From contig NZ_CP128185.1 in NCBI RefSeq assembly GCF_030316135.1, positions 868,001-932,000 on the forward strand: a stretch of DNA of 64,000 bases. Reading direction: 5' to 3'. Each line of letters begins with the position of its first letter. Position 1 is the first letter of the stretch. A model generated the notes under the pieces. It was not told the DNA's origin, made no database searches, and was given only the letters and a program-made list of their open reading frames with translations. Position numbers and translations under genes: made by a program. Below, in pieces: positions 52,803 through 63,774 of this stretch. This DNA comes from Aliiglaciecola sp. LCG003 (lineage in GTDB: Bacteria > Pseudomonadota > Gammaproteobacteria > Enterobacterales > Alteromonadaceae).

Positions 52803-55415
52803 GTGTTAGAAGCTTATCGTACACACGTTGAAGAACGCGCCGCAGAAGGGATCCCACCTAAGCCACTAAATGCAGAACAAGTTGCAGGATTGGTTGAGTT
52901 GTTGAAAAATCCCCCTGCTGGTGAAGAAGAGTACTTGTTGGAGCTACTTTCTGAACGAGTTCCTCCAGGTGTTGATGAAGCCGCTTATGTTAAAGCGGGC
53001 TTTTTGGCAGCCATTGTAAATGGTGAAGCCACTTCTCCTCTCATTTCAAAAGATGCTGCTATCCAGTTGTTGGGTAACATGCACGGTGGTTACAACATCA
53101 TTACTTTGGTCGAAGCTTTAGATAATGACGATTTGGCCGAGCTTGCTGCTGAAGAGTTAAAGCACACTTTGCTGATGTTTGATGCTTTCCATGATGTGGA
53201 AGAAAAAGCTAAAGCCGGTAATGAGTACGCTAAAGACGTATTACAATCTTGGGCTGATGCAGAGTGGTTTACTTCACGTCCTGACTTGGCTGAGAAAATC
53301 ACTGTTAGCGTATTCAAAGTCACCAGCGAAACCAATACAGATGATTTATCACCTGCACCAGATGCGTGGTCTCGTCCTGATATTCCATTGCACGCTCGCG
53401 CCATGTATAAAATGACCCGTGACGGTCTGACACCTGAAAAACACGGTGAAGTTGGCCCGATGGGACAAATTGATGAGATTAAAGCTAAGGGTTATCCCGT
53501 TGCTTTCGTCGGTGATGTGGTTGGAACAGGCTCTTCGAGAAAATCTGCAACTAACTCAGTATTATGGTTCTTTGGTGAAGATTTACCAGGGGTGCCGAAT
53601 AAACGTGGTGGCGGAATCTGTATTGGCGGAAAAGTTGCACCTATATTCTTCAACACCATGGAAGATGCAGGTGCATTAGTATTTGAAGCTGATGTAGATA
53701 AATTGGAAATGGGTGATGTCATCGATATCTATCCATTGGAAGGCAAAATTCTAAACCATGAAACTGGTGAAGTGTTGTCTGAGTACTCGTATAAGTCGAA
53801 AGTTTTATTAGATGAAGTCCGCGCTGGTGGACGTATCAACCTAATAATCGGCCGTGGTTTAACTGACAAGGCACGCGAATCTTTAGGTTTGGGTGTGTCT
53901 GATTTGTTCCGCAAACCAGAGCAACCTGCTGATTCTGACAAGGGATATACCTTAGCGCAGAAAATGGTAGGTAAAGCTTGTGGTGTTGATGGTGTGCGTC
54001 CAGGCACATACTGTGAACCTAAAATGACCACTGTTGGTTCGCAAGATACTACAGGTCCTATGACTCGTGATGAGCTCAAAGACTTGGCTTGTCTTGGCTT
54101 TACCGCTGATCTTACCATGCAATCATTCTGTCATACTGCGGCTTATCCTAAGCCAGTAGATATTGACACTCAGCATACTCTACCTGACTTCATTATGAAT
54201 CGTGGCGGTGTGTCTTTGCGTCCAGGTGACGGTATTATTCACTCCTGGTTAAACCGTATGTTGTTGCCTGATACTGTTGGTACTGGTGGTGATTCTCACA
54301 CCCGTTTCCCGCTGGGTATTTCGTTCCCTGCCGGTTCTGGGTTGGTGGCCTTCGCCGCTGCTACTGGTGTTATGCCATTGGATATGCCTGAGTCAGTCTT
54401 GGTGCGCTTTAAAGGTAAGATGCAACCAGGAATTACCCTTCGTGACCTCGTCCATGCTATTCCACTTTACGCAATTAAAAACGGTCTGTTGACTGTTGCC
54501 AAAAAAGGCAAAATCAACGAATTCTCTGGTCGTGTACTAGAAATTGAGGGTTTAGAGCATCTTACTGTTGAGCAAGCATTTGAATTGTCTGATGCGTCTG
54601 CTGAGCGCTCTGCTGCTGGCTGTACTATCAAGCTTTCGAAAGAATCAATTACAGAGTATTTGAACTCTAATATTACCATGTTGCGCTGGATGATTAACGA
54701 AGGTTACGGTGATGTTCGTACTCTTGAACGTCGTGCACGTAAGATGGAAGAGTGGATTGCAAATCCAGAGTTGATGGAAGCCGATAGCGATGCAGAGTAC
54801 AAAGAAGTGCTTGAAATTGACTTAGACGAAATCAAAGAACCGATTTTATGTTGCCCGAACGACCCTGATGATGCAAAAACATTATCTGATGTGGCTGGTG
54901 ATAAAGTTGATGAAGTGTTTATCGGTTCATGTATGACTAATATCGGTCACTTCCGTGCAGCGGGTAAATTGCTAGAGCAATTTAACGGTACTTTACCAAC
55001 ACGATTATGGATTTCGCCTCCGACTAAAATGGATCAAGCCCAGTTAATGGAAGAGGGCTATTACAATATTTATGGTCGTGCAGGGGTAAGAACTGAAATG
55101 CCAGGTTGTTCGCTGTGTATGGGTAACCAAGCACGTGTATTAGCTGGAGCGACGGTACTTTCTACTTCTACCCGTAACTTCCCTAACCGCTTAGGTGATG
55201 GAGCAAACGTTTATCTTTGCTCTGCAGAGCTTGCAGCAGTTGGTGCGATTGTAGGTAAAATACCAACAACTGCTGAGTACATGGAATACGCTAATAAGAT
55301 CGAATCAATGAGCGGTGATGTCTTCCGTTACTTGAACTTCGATCGCATGGATGTGTTCAAAAAAGCAGCCGCTGAAGCTAAAGAAAAGATTATTCCAACA
55401 TTGAATATCACTTAA
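52803..55415 (+). CDS. acnB: Aconitate hydratase B
   Basis: This 870-residue AcnB-type aconitase has an N-terminal HEAT-like domain and swivelling domain (about 1-380), then the catalytic domains with the iron-sulfur cysteines, including [11 protein letters not shown] (two Cys) and [11 protein letters not shown] (third Cys). It isomerises citrate and isocitrate in the TCA cycle and can act as an RNA-binding regulator when the cluster is lost. Start is GTG with AGAGGG upstream. A terminator follows. Confidence 0.97.
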   Translation: MLEAYRTHVEERAAEGIPPKPLNAEQVAGLVELLKNPPAGEEEYLLELLSERVPPGVDEAAYVKAGFLAAIVNGEATSPLISKDAAIQLLGNMHGGYNIITLVEALDNDDLAELAAEELKHTLLMFDAFHDVEEKAKAGNEYAKDVLQSWADAEWFTSRPDLAEKITVSVFKVTSETNTDDLSPAPDAWSRPDIPLHARAMYKMTRDGLTPEKHGEVGPMGQIDEIKAKGYPVAFVGDVVGTGSSRKSATNSVLWFFGEDLPGVPNKRGGGICIGGKVAPIFFNTMEDAGALVFEADVDKLEMGDVIDIYPLEGKILNHETGEVLSEYSYKSKVLLDEVRAGGRINLIIGRGLTDKARESLGLGVSDLFRKPEQPADSDKGYTLAQKMVGKACGVDGVRPGTYCEPKMTTVGSQDTTGPMTRDELKDLACLGFTADLTMQSFCHTAAYPKPVDIDTQHTLPDFIMNRGGVSLRPGDGIIHSWLNRMLLPDTVGTGGDSHTRFPLGISFPAGSGLVAFAAATGVMPLDMPESVLVRFKGKMQPGITLRDLVHAIPLYAIKNGLLTVAKKGKINEFSGRVLEIEGLEHLTVEQAFELSDASAERSAAGCTIKLSKESITEYLNSNITMLRWMINEGYGDVRTLERRARKMEEWIANPELMEADSDAEYKEVLEIDLDEIKEPILCCPNDPDDAKTLSDVAGDKVDEVFIGSCMTNIGHFRAAGKLLEQFNGTLPTRLWISPPTKMDQAQLMEEGYYNIYGRAGVRTEMPGCSLCMGNQARVLAGATVLSTSTRNFPNRLGDGANVYLCSAELAAVGAIVGKIPTTAEYMEYANKIESMSGDVFRYLNFDRMDVFKKAAAEAKEKIIPTLNIT

Positions 55416-55435
55416 TTTAATTATATGCCAAACAA

Positions 55436-55470
55436 ACCGGACTTAGCTTTTGCTTAGTCCGGTTTTTTTA
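55436..55470 (+). terminator. Terminator of acnB
   Basis: AACCGGACTTAGC and GCTTAGTCCGGTT with a short T loop, followed by seven T. The stem contains one T-T mismatch region at most and is very stable. Ends are accurate to a few bases. Confidence 0.9.
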
Positions 55471-55549
55471 TGCAAACTAATGGCCGAATTTGATCGCCCT
55501 AAAAGGGCATATCTCATAGTAAATTAAAAACAATCAAGGAAGCCATTCA

Positions 55550-56761
55550 ATGTTTTCAACTGACGGGTCGTTAATTTCCGCAGATCAGCACTTTGCTGTA
55601 TTAGGGGCTTTGTTCGCTATAGCGCTATTTGGCTTTTGGGCCGAACAAAAATCTTGGGGTAAATTGGTTACTGGCGCAGTTTGGGCAATATTAGGGGCCA
55701 TTCTAGCCTCGAATTTAGGCTTAATACCTAAAGACGCGCCAGCATATGGTTTCGTATTTCAATATTTGGTGCCAGCACTCATTCCTCTGTTTCTTATGCA
55801 CGCAGATGTTCGGCGTATCGTCGGTGAAAGCGGCCGGGTGGGTATTGGTTTCATTTTAGCTTGTATAGGCACCGCATTGGGGGCAGTTTTGGCCGCCAAC
55901 TTATTGGATTTAGGCGCGCAGGAAGGGGATTTAGCCGGCATTTTCACTGCAACCTATACCGGTGGTTCAGTTAATTATGCTGCGGTCATACAATCCACTG
56001 GTTTTGATGATGCTAACATCATTTCCGCCGCTACTGCCGTTGACAATTTAATGAGTGCTATTTTCTTGGCTGCATTGGCATTAATGCCCGCTTCAGCCTG
56101 GTTAATGTCCAAATATGCAAAGCGTGACCATGCCGAAGGCGATGAAGCCTTGTTGACGCAACAAGAACAGAACGTCAGTGGTTTTAGTCTTGCAGCATCA
56201 ATAACCTTTGCCTTAGTTGTAGTGGCCTTATCTGATGGCGCAGTGGCACTGCTCAATCAGTTTGCCAACGGGCAGGATAGCTTCTCTGGTTTACGTTATG
56301 TATTTATCACTATTTTTGCCGTTATTCCAGCGACCTTGATGCCTCAAAAAATGCAAAAAATGCATGGCGGTCAAAGTGTAGGTTTAGTTTTAGCCTTTGT
56401 ATTCTTTGCAGCTATTGCTGCTGGTGCCGATGTGAGTAAGTTGATTGGTACGGCTCCGATTCTACTGGCTTTTGTCGTCATCTTGTTATTGGTGCATGCT
56501 TTTGTAGTGTTTGTAGGTGGCGCATTAATCAGTTATTGCGCAATCAAAATCACTGGTAATAAAGATTCTGGATTGGCATTGTCATTGCCAGAGCTTATTA
56601 TAGCTTCTAATGCGGCGATATTAGGAGCCACTACGGCACCGGCTTTGGCTATGGCCAGAGGCTGGCCCGGTTTAGTGACCCCTGGTGTGTTAGTAGGTGT
56701 GGCGGGATATATCGTTGGTACACCGCTAGGGATTGCTATAGCCACTTTTATGGCGGGTTAA
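55550..56761 (+). CDS. DUF819 family integral membrane protein (YjcL-like)
   Basis: This 403-residue protein has about eleven transmembrane helices and the DUF819 features GNLGLI-like SNLGLIPKDAPAY, YLVPALIPLFLMHADVRRI, FTATYTGGSVNYAAV and LIIASNAAILGATTAPALA. The repeated half-structure suggests a secondary transporter; the substrate is unknown. AAGGAAG lies before the ATG. It follows acnB after the terminator, so is probably transcribed separately. Confidence 0.9.
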   Translation: MFSTDGSLISADQHFAVLGALFAIALFGFWAEQKSWGKLVTGAVWAILGAILASNLGLIPKDAPAYGFVFQYLVPALIPLFLMHADVRRIVGESGRVGIGFILACIGTALGAVLAANLLDLGAQEGDLAGIFTATYTGGSVNYAAVIQSTGFDDANIISAATAVDNLMSAIFLAALALMPASAWLMSKYAKRDHAEGDEALLTQQEQNVSGFSLAASITFALVVVALSDGAVALLNQFANGQDSFSGLRYVFITIFAVIPATLMPQKMQKMHGGQSVGLVLAFVFFAAIAAGADVSKLIGTAPILLAFVVILLLVHAFVVFVGGALISYCAIKITGNKDSGLALSLPELIIASNAAILGATTAPALAMARGWPGLVTPGVLVGVAGYIVGTPLGIAIATFMAG

Positions 56762-56844
56762 GCTAAATAGCAAACAAACTAAATGAACTATAGGTTGGGC
56801 CGATAATCTTAATTGAGTCATGTACTCAACAAACGGGTCTGAAA

Positions 56845-57063
56845 ATGAAAAGAGTTACCATTTTGAGTATTTGCTACATGCTGTCAGCCTGTTCTAGTAT
56901 GGCCGGAAAACAACTTCTGGGAAATGCCGCTGCAGATCTAGCAAACACGAAAATTGGCTATGGTAAGCAATGCTTTGCCGTGAAAAGTCAATGTGTACAA
57001 GGACAATATGAAGCCTGGCACACCAGTGATGGTGTTGAGGGTTGCTCTTGCAAACAACTATAA
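56845..57063 (+). CDS. Small lipoprotein, hypothetical
   Basis: This 72-residue protein has a lipoprotein signal (MLSACSS, Cys 16) and a mature part with four Cys (CFAVKSQC, CSCKQL) that could form disulfides. Family not recognised. Its stop overlaps the start of the DUF192 gene by one base (TAATG), so the two are translationally coupled. Confidence 0.7.
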   Translation: MKRVTILSICYMLSACSSMAGKQLLGNAAADLANTKIGYGKQCFAVKSQCVQGQYEAWHTSDGVEGCSCKQL

Positions 57064-57512
57064 TGATCACTATGAATATAAATAAAGTTTTAATACGTTT
57101 TTTTGCCGCTTTCAGCCTTATAGCTGGTGCTTCAGTATGGGCAATTGATTTTGATAGCGCGGAAATTAGCGTTAAAGACATGACACTCAAAGTAGAGTTA
57201 GCTCAAACATTTGAACAACGCATGCAAGGACTGATGCATCGTACAGAGTTATGCAATGCTTGCGGGATGCTATTTGAATATTCACGTTCACGACGTGTCA
57301 GCATGTGGATGAAAAATACGCTAATACCACTTGATGTGGCTTTTATTGATGATAAAGGAATTATTGTCGATATTTTCCCAATGCAACCTAATGATTTAAC
57401 CTCGATTTCTTCCACTCATGATGTGAAGTATGCGTTAGAAATGAATCAGACATGGTTTGCCAACAATGATATCAAAATAGGCGATAAGGTTACTATTACT
57501 GCCGCTGAATAA
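57063..57512 (+). CDS. DUF192 domain protein, exported
   Basis: This protein of 149 residues has a signal peptide (about 1-27) and the DUF192 core: ELAQTFEQRMQGLMHRTEL, CGMLFEY, RRVSMWMKNTLIPLDVAFID and VKYALEMNQTWF. The fold is a small beta barrel; function unknown. The ATG at 57063 overlaps the upstream stop; a second ATG at 57072 is also possible. A start at 57042 lies inside the preceding gene and is not favoured. Confidence 0.88.
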   Translation: MITMNINKVLIRFFAAFSLIAGASVWAIDFDSAEISVKDMTLKVELAQTFEQRMQGLMHRTELCNACGMLFEYSRSRRVSMWMKNTLIPLDVAFIDDKGIIVDIFPMQPNDLTSISSTHDVKYALEMNQTWFANNDIKIGDKVTITAAE

Positions 57513-57538
57513 CGTTTATTTGCCAAAAAAGGATAGAC

Positions 57539-57940
57539 ATGACTGATAAGGCTGAATTAACCACCTTTAGTGGCAGTTGCCATTGTGGCGCGGTCAAATT
57601 TGAAGTTGATAGCTTTACCGAAGTTGAAGTAGAAGATTGCAACTGTTCGGTCTGCAGTAAATTTGGATTTTTGCATCTGATAGTGCCTGCCAGCCGGTTT
57701 AGATTGTTGACCGAATTAGCTAATCTTACTGAATATAGATTTAATACTGGTGTGGCCAGGCATTTGTTTTGCGCAACCTGCGGTGCCAAACCATTTTATT
57801 ACCCCCGCTCAAATCCCGACGGTGTAGACATCAATGTACGATGTTTGGATATAAAACCTCCAGTGATCAATATCGTGCCGTTTGATGGGCAAAACTGGGA
57901 AGCTAATGCTGCGAGCCTAGCCCACAAAAGTAAAGAATAA
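57539..57940 (+). CDS. GFA family protein (glutathione-dependent formaldehyde-activating enzyme-like)
   Basis: This 133-residue protein has the zinc ligands of the Gfa/CENP-V fold: GSCHCGAVKFEV, CNCSVCSKFG and FCATCGAKPFYYPRS. Members bind zinc; few are proven to act on S-hydroxymethylglutathione, so the function here is open. AAAAGGAT precedes the ATG. It is 26 nt after the DUF192 gene and may be co-transcribed. Confidence 0.9.
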   Translation: MTDKAELTTFSGSCHCGAVKFEVDSFTEVEVEDCNCSVCSKFGFLHLIVPASRFRLLTELANLTEYRFNTGVARHLFCATCGAKPFYYPRSNPDGVDINVRCLDIKPPVINIVPFDGQNWEANAASLAHKSKE

Positions 57941-58075
57941 CGGGTCAAGCCATTGAATTTTAATTCATCAAATTCGCATAAATAATGCCAATTGATGGGG
58001 TCAGATGACTGATTTTTGTATAGATTTGAGTTAATTCTGCTAGTCTATAACCACTAATAACCCTAAGGACAAAGC

Positions 58076-59428
58076 GTGACTGTTTCTTCTCTTAATATTG
58101 CAAAATTTGGTGGTACTAGTGTGGCGACCATGTCGGCCATGCGTAACTGTGCCAAAATCGTAGCGGCTGAACCTGCTACACGAGTGGTGGTTGTGAGTGC
58201 TTCGGCAGGCGTGACTAACCATCTGGTGAGTTTGGCTAATACCCCGTTAACCCAAGCTCAAATTATCGATATCATTGAAAAGATAAAAGCTATTCAATAT
58301 TCAATTTTGCAAGATTTAGGTAAGCCACCAGAGTTATCTGAAAAACTCGAATCTTTACTCGAAGCACTTATCGACGCCGCACAGCACGAAGAACTGCTAC
58401 ACCGTGACGACTTAAAGGACACCTTGCTATCTTTTGGTGAAAGAATGTCATCGCTATTGTTTACTGAAGTACTCAAGCGAGAAGGCGTCAATGCAGAAAA
58501 CTTCGACGTTCGAAAAGTATTACGCACTGACACGACTTTCGGTGAAGCGGTTCCTCAGCTTGCCGAGATTGAGCGTTTGGCATCACAACTTATGCAACCT
58601 GAGATAATTGATAAAGTGCTAGTGACTCAAGGGTTTGTAGGAGCAGATGAAATAGGGCGCACAACTACTCTAGGCAGAGGCGGTAGTGATTTCACCGCAG
58701 CCTTGTTGGCAGAAGCGTTAGGTGCGCAAAGTTGTGAAATATGGACTGATGTCGTGGGCGTATATACAACCGACCCTAGGATCACTGATACTGCTCGCCC
58801 TTTACCTGAGCTTAGTTTTGAAGAAGCAGCTGAGATGGCAAACTTCGGCGCCAAAGTGCTGCATCCCGCTACTATGGAACCAGCCTTACGCCAAGACATA
58901 AAAGTATTTGTAGGCTCAAGTAAAGAGCCTGAAAAGGGCGGCACCTGGATCGTTCGAAATTGCAAGCATGAACCGCCTTATCGTGCTATTACGCGCAGGA
59001 AAGAGCAGGTAATGGTCACCGTTAAAACCCCGAAGATGATGCACGCGCCAGGCTTTTTGCAGCAGGTATTCACTATAATTGCCAAACATAATTTAAGTGT
59101 TGATTTGGTTACCACATCTGAAATAGCGGTCTCTTTTACTTTAGATAATCCAGCCAACTCAGTGGCAGAAAAACTTAACCGTGAAACTCTCGATGAATTG
59201 CGGGATTTTTGTGAAGTGGTGATTGAGAATAATTATGATTTGGTCACCGTTGTTGGCAATAATATGCATAGTGCAGCAGGGGTCTCCAGTAAGATATTCT
59301 GGTCGGTTAGGGACTATAATTTACGCATGATTTGCTATGGTGCCAACCCTCACAACATGTCTTTCTTAGTTCATCAGGATGATAGTACCGAAATAGTCAA
59401 AGAGCTACATAGAAGTCTTTTTGAATAG
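58076..59428 (+). CDS. lysC: Aspartate kinase III
   Basis: This 450-residue monofunctional aspartokinase has an amino-acid kinase domain (NIAKFGGTSVATMSAM, TTLGRGGSDFTAALLAEALG) and two C-terminal ACT domains. Length and motifs match lysine-sensitive LysC (E. coli 449). It phosphorylates aspartate at the head of the lysine, threonine and methionine pathways. Start is GTG with AAGGAC upstream. The 135-nt upstream gap shows no lysine riboswitch pattern. Confidence 0.95.
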   Translation: MTVSSLNIAKFGGTSVATMSAMRNCAKIVAAEPATRVVVVSASAGVTNHLVSLANTPLTQAQIIDIIEKIKAIQYSILQDLGKPPELSEKLESLLEALIDAAQHEELLHRDDLKDTLLSFGERMSSLLFTEVLKREGVNAENFDVRKVLRTDTTFGEAVPQLAEIERLASQLMQPEIIDKVLVTQGFVGADEIGRTTTLGRGGSDFTAALLAEALGAQSCEIWTDVVGVYTTDPRITDTARPLPELSFEEAAEMANFGAKVLHPATMEPALRQDIKVFVGSSKEPEKGGTWIVRNCKHEPPYRAITRRKEQVMVTVKTPKMMHAPGFLQQVFTIIAKHNLSVDLVTTSEIAVSFTLDNPANSVAEKLNRETLDELRDFCEVVIENNYDLVTVVGNNMHSAAGVSSKIFWSVRDYNLRMICYGANPHNMSFLVHQDDSTEIVKELHRSLFE

Positions 59429-59491
59429 AGACTAAGACGTAGGATAAATATGTGGCAGGGTAAAGTGATGCCCATTTATACTTAAACCAAA

Positions 59492-59519
59492 AAAAATGCC
59501 GCTAATCAGCGGCATTTTT
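59492..59519. terminator. Bidirectional terminator between lysC and the chemoreceptor gene
   Basis: AAAAATGCCGCT, loop AATC, AGCGGCATTTTT. The stem is perfect and flanked by A- and T-runs on both strands, so it can stop lysC (plus) and the convergent chemoreceptor gene (minus). Confidence 0.93.
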
Positions 59520-59532
59520 ATAGTGCTAGTAA

Positions 59533-61557
59533 TCACACTCTAAACTGTTGGATAGAAGCTTGTAGCTCTTCTGCTAGTTTTGCAACTTCTTCGCTTGAGT
59601 CAGCAGTTTGCTGTGCGCCAACAGAGGTTTCTTCTGCTATGCCAACAATGTTCTCTAGTTTCTCACTGATCTCTTGTGACACTAAGTTCTGTTCACGAGC
59701 CGATTGTTCTATCTGACTACTTACATCGTGTGCCTTGTGGACTGCTGCAGTAATCAAATCTAAGGCTTGAGTTGCTTTCTCAGTTTGTTCAACACATAAA
59801 GTAGTTTGTTCTTTACCTTGATTCATCACAGTCACGGCTTTCTCCGCGCCGGCTTGTAATACTTCAATCATGGCATTTATTTCTTGAGTGGATTGTTGTG
59901 TGCGACTTGCTAGGGTACGAACTTCATCGGCAACAACAGCGAATCCACGACCTTGCTCACCGGCACGTGCAGCCTCAATGGCAGCATTTAGGGCCAGCAA
60001 GTTTGTTTGATCTGCCACGCCGCGAATAACATCTAGGATGCCACCAATACTGGCACTATCTTGATGTAATTTATTGATTACCGAAGCGGCATCGTCAACG
60101 TCTACAGCAAGCTTTTCGATGGTGCGCTTATTCTCTAATGAAATAGATTTCACTTTCTCAGCTTCTTTATCTGCATGTCTGATCTGATTCAAAGTATCTT
60201 CAGCACTTTGCGTGACCATCTGAGACGTACTATGCATTTCAGTAGTAGCAGCAGCAACTTGCGCCACTTGAGATTTTTGATTGTTAATTGAATGGGTAGT
60301 CTGGGCGGTAACGGCCGATGTCTCTTCAGAGGCTGCTGCTAATTGAGCCGCACGCGAGCTAATACCGGTAATAAGACTCTTCAGACTTTCGATCAAATTA
60401 TTCACACTCTTAGCAAGCTCACCAAACTCGTCATCTGATGAATCATCTAACTTACGAGTTAAATCACCTGAGGAAACTATGTGCAATACTTCATTAACTT
60501 TACGTAAGGGTACCGTAATGGCCCTGACACTCTTATAACCAATCCAAAAGGCAATGACCGCCGAGAAAAGTATAAATATGATAATAATAGTAGTGCCACT
60601 GGAGACTTTATCGGCAACTTGTTCTTTCATCATATTGGTTTTAGCTTCTGCTAACTTCAGCAATTCATTCAGCTCTGCTATGGCTTCCCGAATATTGTTT
60701 TCTGATGCTTCTAGCGCCTTGCTAGCTTCTATATGTTTATTTAAACGATTAACCTGAGTTTGTAATAAACCATCGGAGGCGGTTACCGAGCTTATCACCG
60801 AACCAACTAGATCTGATATCTCGTCAAGGGTGCCACTATCGTCACGGCCCCCAGCTAAGGATTGCATTTCAGCCAACTGTTCTGATACTTGGTTAATCAC
60901 CAACTCGACTTCATTACCAATTGTTTTGGCGCGTATCAAATTAGTCGTTTTGATATAATCTGCGCTGACAGTCAGCAGAGTAAGCAGTGAAGTTTCTAAT
61001 TTACCACCCATTTCTGAAGCCTGGCGAAGTTTGCTGTCTCTTTGTACTGAACCCATATCAGCGAAGTCGAGGATTAATGTGGAAGAGTCATCTGCATTGT
61101 CTTCTACATTGCTGACGATATTTCCAAGGATGACTTCATATTCTAAGTCAGCCTTGCGGCTGTTGAACATAGTAGTGACATTAGTAATATATTGTTGATA
61201 AATACCGTCAACGTTGTTCATTGCTCCACTAAATGCGGGGTCTTTTTTGACGATACTGCGAATGGTGCTGAATTCACTAGTAAAGTTACTTTGGCTAGTT
61301 TGAAAATTATTTAGTTTATTTTCTAACTGAGCGAGGTCTTTCTCATGGTAACCCTCAACAGTCAATCTCCCCATATTGAGGAAAGATACTTTGAGCTGAT
61401 TACTGCCATTTAGAGTGGGGATTGCTAAGGTATTTACTTCTTCAGTCGCACTATCGATAGCACTAAAATTTATTAGCGATGATATGCCAATAATAAGTAG
61501 TAAAAGAGAAATTAAGGTAAAGCCACCAATGACTCGTGCAGCCACAGTTATTTTCAT
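59533..61557 (-). CDS. Methyl-accepting chemotaxis protein
   Basis: This 674-residue chemoreceptor has TM1 at about 8-30, a large helical periplasmic sensor domain at about 31-315, TM2 near 320-342, a HAMP domain at about 343-395 and a cytoplasmic signalling region with the hairpin tip [19 protein letters not shown]. The ligand is unknown; the sensor is of the helical-bundle type. It signals through CheA/CheW to the flagellar motor, consistent with motX elsewhere in the window. Confidence 0.95.
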   Translation of the reverse strand: MKITVAARVIGGFTLISLLLLIIGISSLINFSAIDSATEEVNTLAIPTLNGSNQLKVSFLNMGRLTVEGYHEKDLAQLENKLNNFQTSQSNFTSEFSTIRSIVKKDPAFSGAMNNVDGIYQQYITNVTTMFNSRKADLEYEVILGNIVSNVEDNADDSSTLILDFADMGSVQRDSKLRQASEMGGKLETSLLTLLTVSADYIKTTNLIRAKTIGNEVELVINQVSEQLAEMQSLAGGRDDSGTLDEISDLVGSVISSVTASDGLLQTQVNRLNKHIEASKALEASENNIREAIAELNELLKLAEAKTNMMKEQVADKVSSGTTIIIIFILFSAVIAFWIGYKSVRAITVPLRKVNEVLHIVSSGDLTRKLDDSSDDEFGELAKSVNNLIESLKSLITGISSRAAQLAAASEETSAVTAQTTHSINNQKSQVAQVAAATTEMHSTSQMVTQSAEDTLNQIRHADKEAEKVKSISLENKRTIEKLAVDVDDAASVINKLHQDSASIGGILDVIRGVADQTNLLALNAAIEAARAGEQGRGFAVVADEVRTLASRTQQSTQEINAMIEVLQAGAEKAVTVMNQGKEQTTLCVEQTEKATQALDLITAAVHKAHDVSSQIEQSAREQNLVSQEISEKLENIVGIAEETSVGAQQTADSSEEVAKLAEELQASIQQFRV

Positions 61558-61733
61558 TTAGATACTCCTATTGCTACTTACTATCTGAATTGTTAATCGT
61601 TGAACCGCCAAGGCAGACCAATTACTAGTGTGTCAAATTCCGACCCAAAGGTCACTAAAAAAAGACAGGTATTAGATGTCAGTGCAAAAGTATAAGCCGA
61701 CATCAGTAAATTTGCGCAATGTTTTGTCTGCTG

Positions 61734-62582
61734 TTAAGACAATTTGATCTTAGTATCGACCGTTTTATCGGATTCTTTATTACTAACTATGTGTCTTGTG
61801 TCGGTTTCTAGGCAATAAAGGGTCATATGATTTCCCCAGATGAAACCCGTATCTAAACCAATAAATTGTTCAGAGTGAGTTTGCCCCATCAGAGTTGCCC
61901 AATGTCCAAAAAACACTCGCTGCTGGGTCTTTAATTTATGGTTTTGGATGCTAAACCAAGGTTGAATTGACGAAGCAGCCTTCGATGGCGCGCCTTTACT
62001 GGAAAACTCCAACTTTCCCCCCTTCGTCAAATAACGCATTCTCGTGAAGGCGTTGGCAATAAAGCGCGCGCGATCGGGCCCTTGTAAGTCTTTGCGCCAA
62101 ACAGAGGGTTCGTTGCCGTACATTTGTTGAAGAACCTTTACCCAGTTCGGACCTTGAATTTGAGCTGAAAACTCGTCACTTAACTTAAGCGCTTTTTTAA
62201 ACGACCAAGAGGGATACAATCCTGCATGGCATATCAGCGTCTGTTTATTAATTTTTCTGGCTAAGGGTTTACTGCGTAACCAATAGACAATTTCTTCGAC
62301 TTGGTCGGATTGCAATAAAGCATCTAGAAAATCACTTTTCTTAGGCGTTTTTAATCCGGCTTGTATAGCGAGGAAATGTAGATCGTGGTTACCCAACACA
62401 GTATCAAATGCTTCGCCCAGCGAACGCAAGTATAATAACGTATCTAAGGAATCTGGGCCCCTGGCAATCAAATCACCGACTCCCCACAATTTGTCTTTTA
62501 GCGGGTCGAAACTGACCTGTTGCAGCAATTGCTGCAAACCGTGCAAACATCCTTGAATATCACCAACAATATAATTTGCCAT
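61734..62582 (-). CDS. apaH: Bis(5'-nucleosyl)-tetraphosphatase, symmetrical
   Basis: This 282-residue metallophosphatase has the motifs YIVGDIQGC, GDLIARGPDS, LGNHDLH and CHAGLYPSW. It hydrolyses Ap4A to two ADP and can remove Np4 caps from RNA. It lies 8 nt after apaG, so it is the last gene of the pdxA-rsmA-apaG-apaH series known from E. coli. Confidence 0.96.
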   Translation of the reverse strand: MANYIVGDIQGCLHGLQQLLQQVSFDPLKDKLWGVGDLIARGPDSLDTLLYLRSLGEAFDTVLGNHDLHFLAIQAGLKTPKKSDFLDALLQSDQVEEIVYWLRSKPLARKINKQTLICHAGLYPSWSFKKALKLSDEFSAQIQGPNWVKVLQQMYGNEPSVWRKDLQGPDRARFIANAFTRMRYLTKGGKLEFSSKGAPSKAASSIQPWFSIQNHKLKTQQRVFFGHWATLMGQTHSEQFIGLDTGFIWGNHMTLYCLETDTRHIVSNKESDKTVDTKIKLS

Positions 62583-62590
62583 AGCTGAAA

Positions 62591-62968
62591 TTAATTTAAT
62601 TTATTGGGAACGGATAGGCTAAACACCTCAATCGGTGCTTTAAATAGGCGTCCGTTGACGTCGATAAACTCATAGTAGCCCTGCATGCTGCCCACTGGCG
62701 TTTTCAAAACCGCACCACTGGTATATTCAAAAGTATCGGCAGGAGCGATATGTGGCTGTTGACCCACCACACCTTCTCCTGCAACTTCAGTTTGTTTGCC
62801 GTCGCCATCAGTTATTAACCAATATCGATTCAGCAGTTGCGCACTGATATCGCCATTGTTGGTGATTGTGATCTTGTAAGCAAACGCATATTGCTCACCC
62901 TCAGGTAGCATTTCATTTTGGATGTATTGGGTTTGTACGCTGATAGCGATACTCGTTTCGCTGTTCAC
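62591..62968 (-). CDS. apaG: ApaG protein
   Basis: This 125-residue protein is an immunoglobulin-like beta sandwich ([26 protein letters not shown]-type [21 protein letters not shown]). Its biochemical role is unresolved in bacteria. Start overlaps the rsmA stop by 4 nt, giving coupled translation. Confidence 0.96.
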   Translation of the reverse strand: MNSETSIAISVQTQYIQNEMLPEGEQYAFAYKITITNNGDISAQLLNRYWLITDGDGKQTEVAGEGVVGQQPHIAPADTFEYTSGAVLKTPVGSMQGYYEFIDVNGRLFKAPIEVFSLSVPNKLN

Positions 62969-63774
62969 GATTGCTTGTCCAACCCATCCAAATAATTGGC
63001 AATAAGGGCATAGTCGGCAAGGGTTAGGTTTTCTGCTCTGAGTTCAGGCTCAATACCCAACTGGCGGAGGCTGTCTTCATCGATTAGCTTACCCAAGCTG
63101 TTGCGAATCGTTTTGCGACGTTGGTTAAATGCTTGCGCACAGACTTGATTCAACATTTTTTCACTGCTGACAGTTACCGGCTTTTGTTGATGAGGTATCA
63201 ATCTGACTACCGCAGAGTCAACTTTAGGGGCAGGCTTAAAGGCCTCCGGCGGCACATGCAATACTGGCATGATGCGGCAATGATATTGTGCCATCACTGA
63301 CAAACGCCCATAATTTTTTTCACCCGCTTTGGCAGCCAGTCGATTTACCACTTCCTTTTGCAACATGAAATGCATGTCTTGCACTTTGTGAGCGAAAGAA
63401 AAAAGGTGGAACATCAATGGCGTTGAAATATTATAGGGTAAGTTACCAAACACCCGCAGAGGATGTTCAGGATTAAATAGTTCGGTAAAGTCGAATTTCA
63501 ATGCATCGGCTTCAACAACATTTAGCTTACTGGATAAAAATGGGTGGGTTCGTAACCGCTCTGCCAAATCTCGGTCCAGCTCCACCACAGTTAGCTTGTC
63601 GACTATGTCACAAACAGGCTGAGTCAAAGCAGCTAGGCCGGGTCCTATCTCCACTAGATTCTCACCATTTACCGGGTTGATAGCTGACACAATTTGGTCA
63701 ATGATATAGGGGTCATGTAAAAAGTTTTGCCCGAATCGCTTTCGAGCGGTATGGCCTAGATGTTGTTTTGTCAT
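62965..63774 (-). CDS. rsmA: 16S rRNA (adenine(1518)/(1519)-N6) dimethyltransferase
   Basis: This 269-residue KsgA family enzyme has [18 protein letters not shown], the SAM motif [11 protein letters not shown] and the catalytic NLPYNIST. It dimethylates two adenosines near the 3' end of 16S rRNA during 30S maturation. It overlaps pdxA and apaG by 4 nt each. Confidence 0.97.
   Translation of the reverse strand: MTKQHLGHTARKRFGQNFLHDPYIIDQIVSAINPVNGENLVEIGPGLAALTQPVCDIVDKLTVVELDRDLAERLRTHPFLSSKLNVVEADALKFDFTELFNPEHPLRVFGNLPYNISTPLMFHLFSFAHKVQDMHFMLQKEVVNRLAAKAGEKNYGRLSVMAQYHCRIMPVLHVPPEAFKPAPKVDSAVVRLIPHQQKPVTVSSEKMLNQVCAQAFNQRRKTIRNSLGKLIDEDSLRQLGIEPELRAENLTLADYALIANYLDGLDKQS

Noticed and set aside
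57941-58075. Possible lysine riboswitch before lysC
   Set aside because: The gap is only 135 nt and shows none of the conserved L-box segments or a long multi-branched structure.
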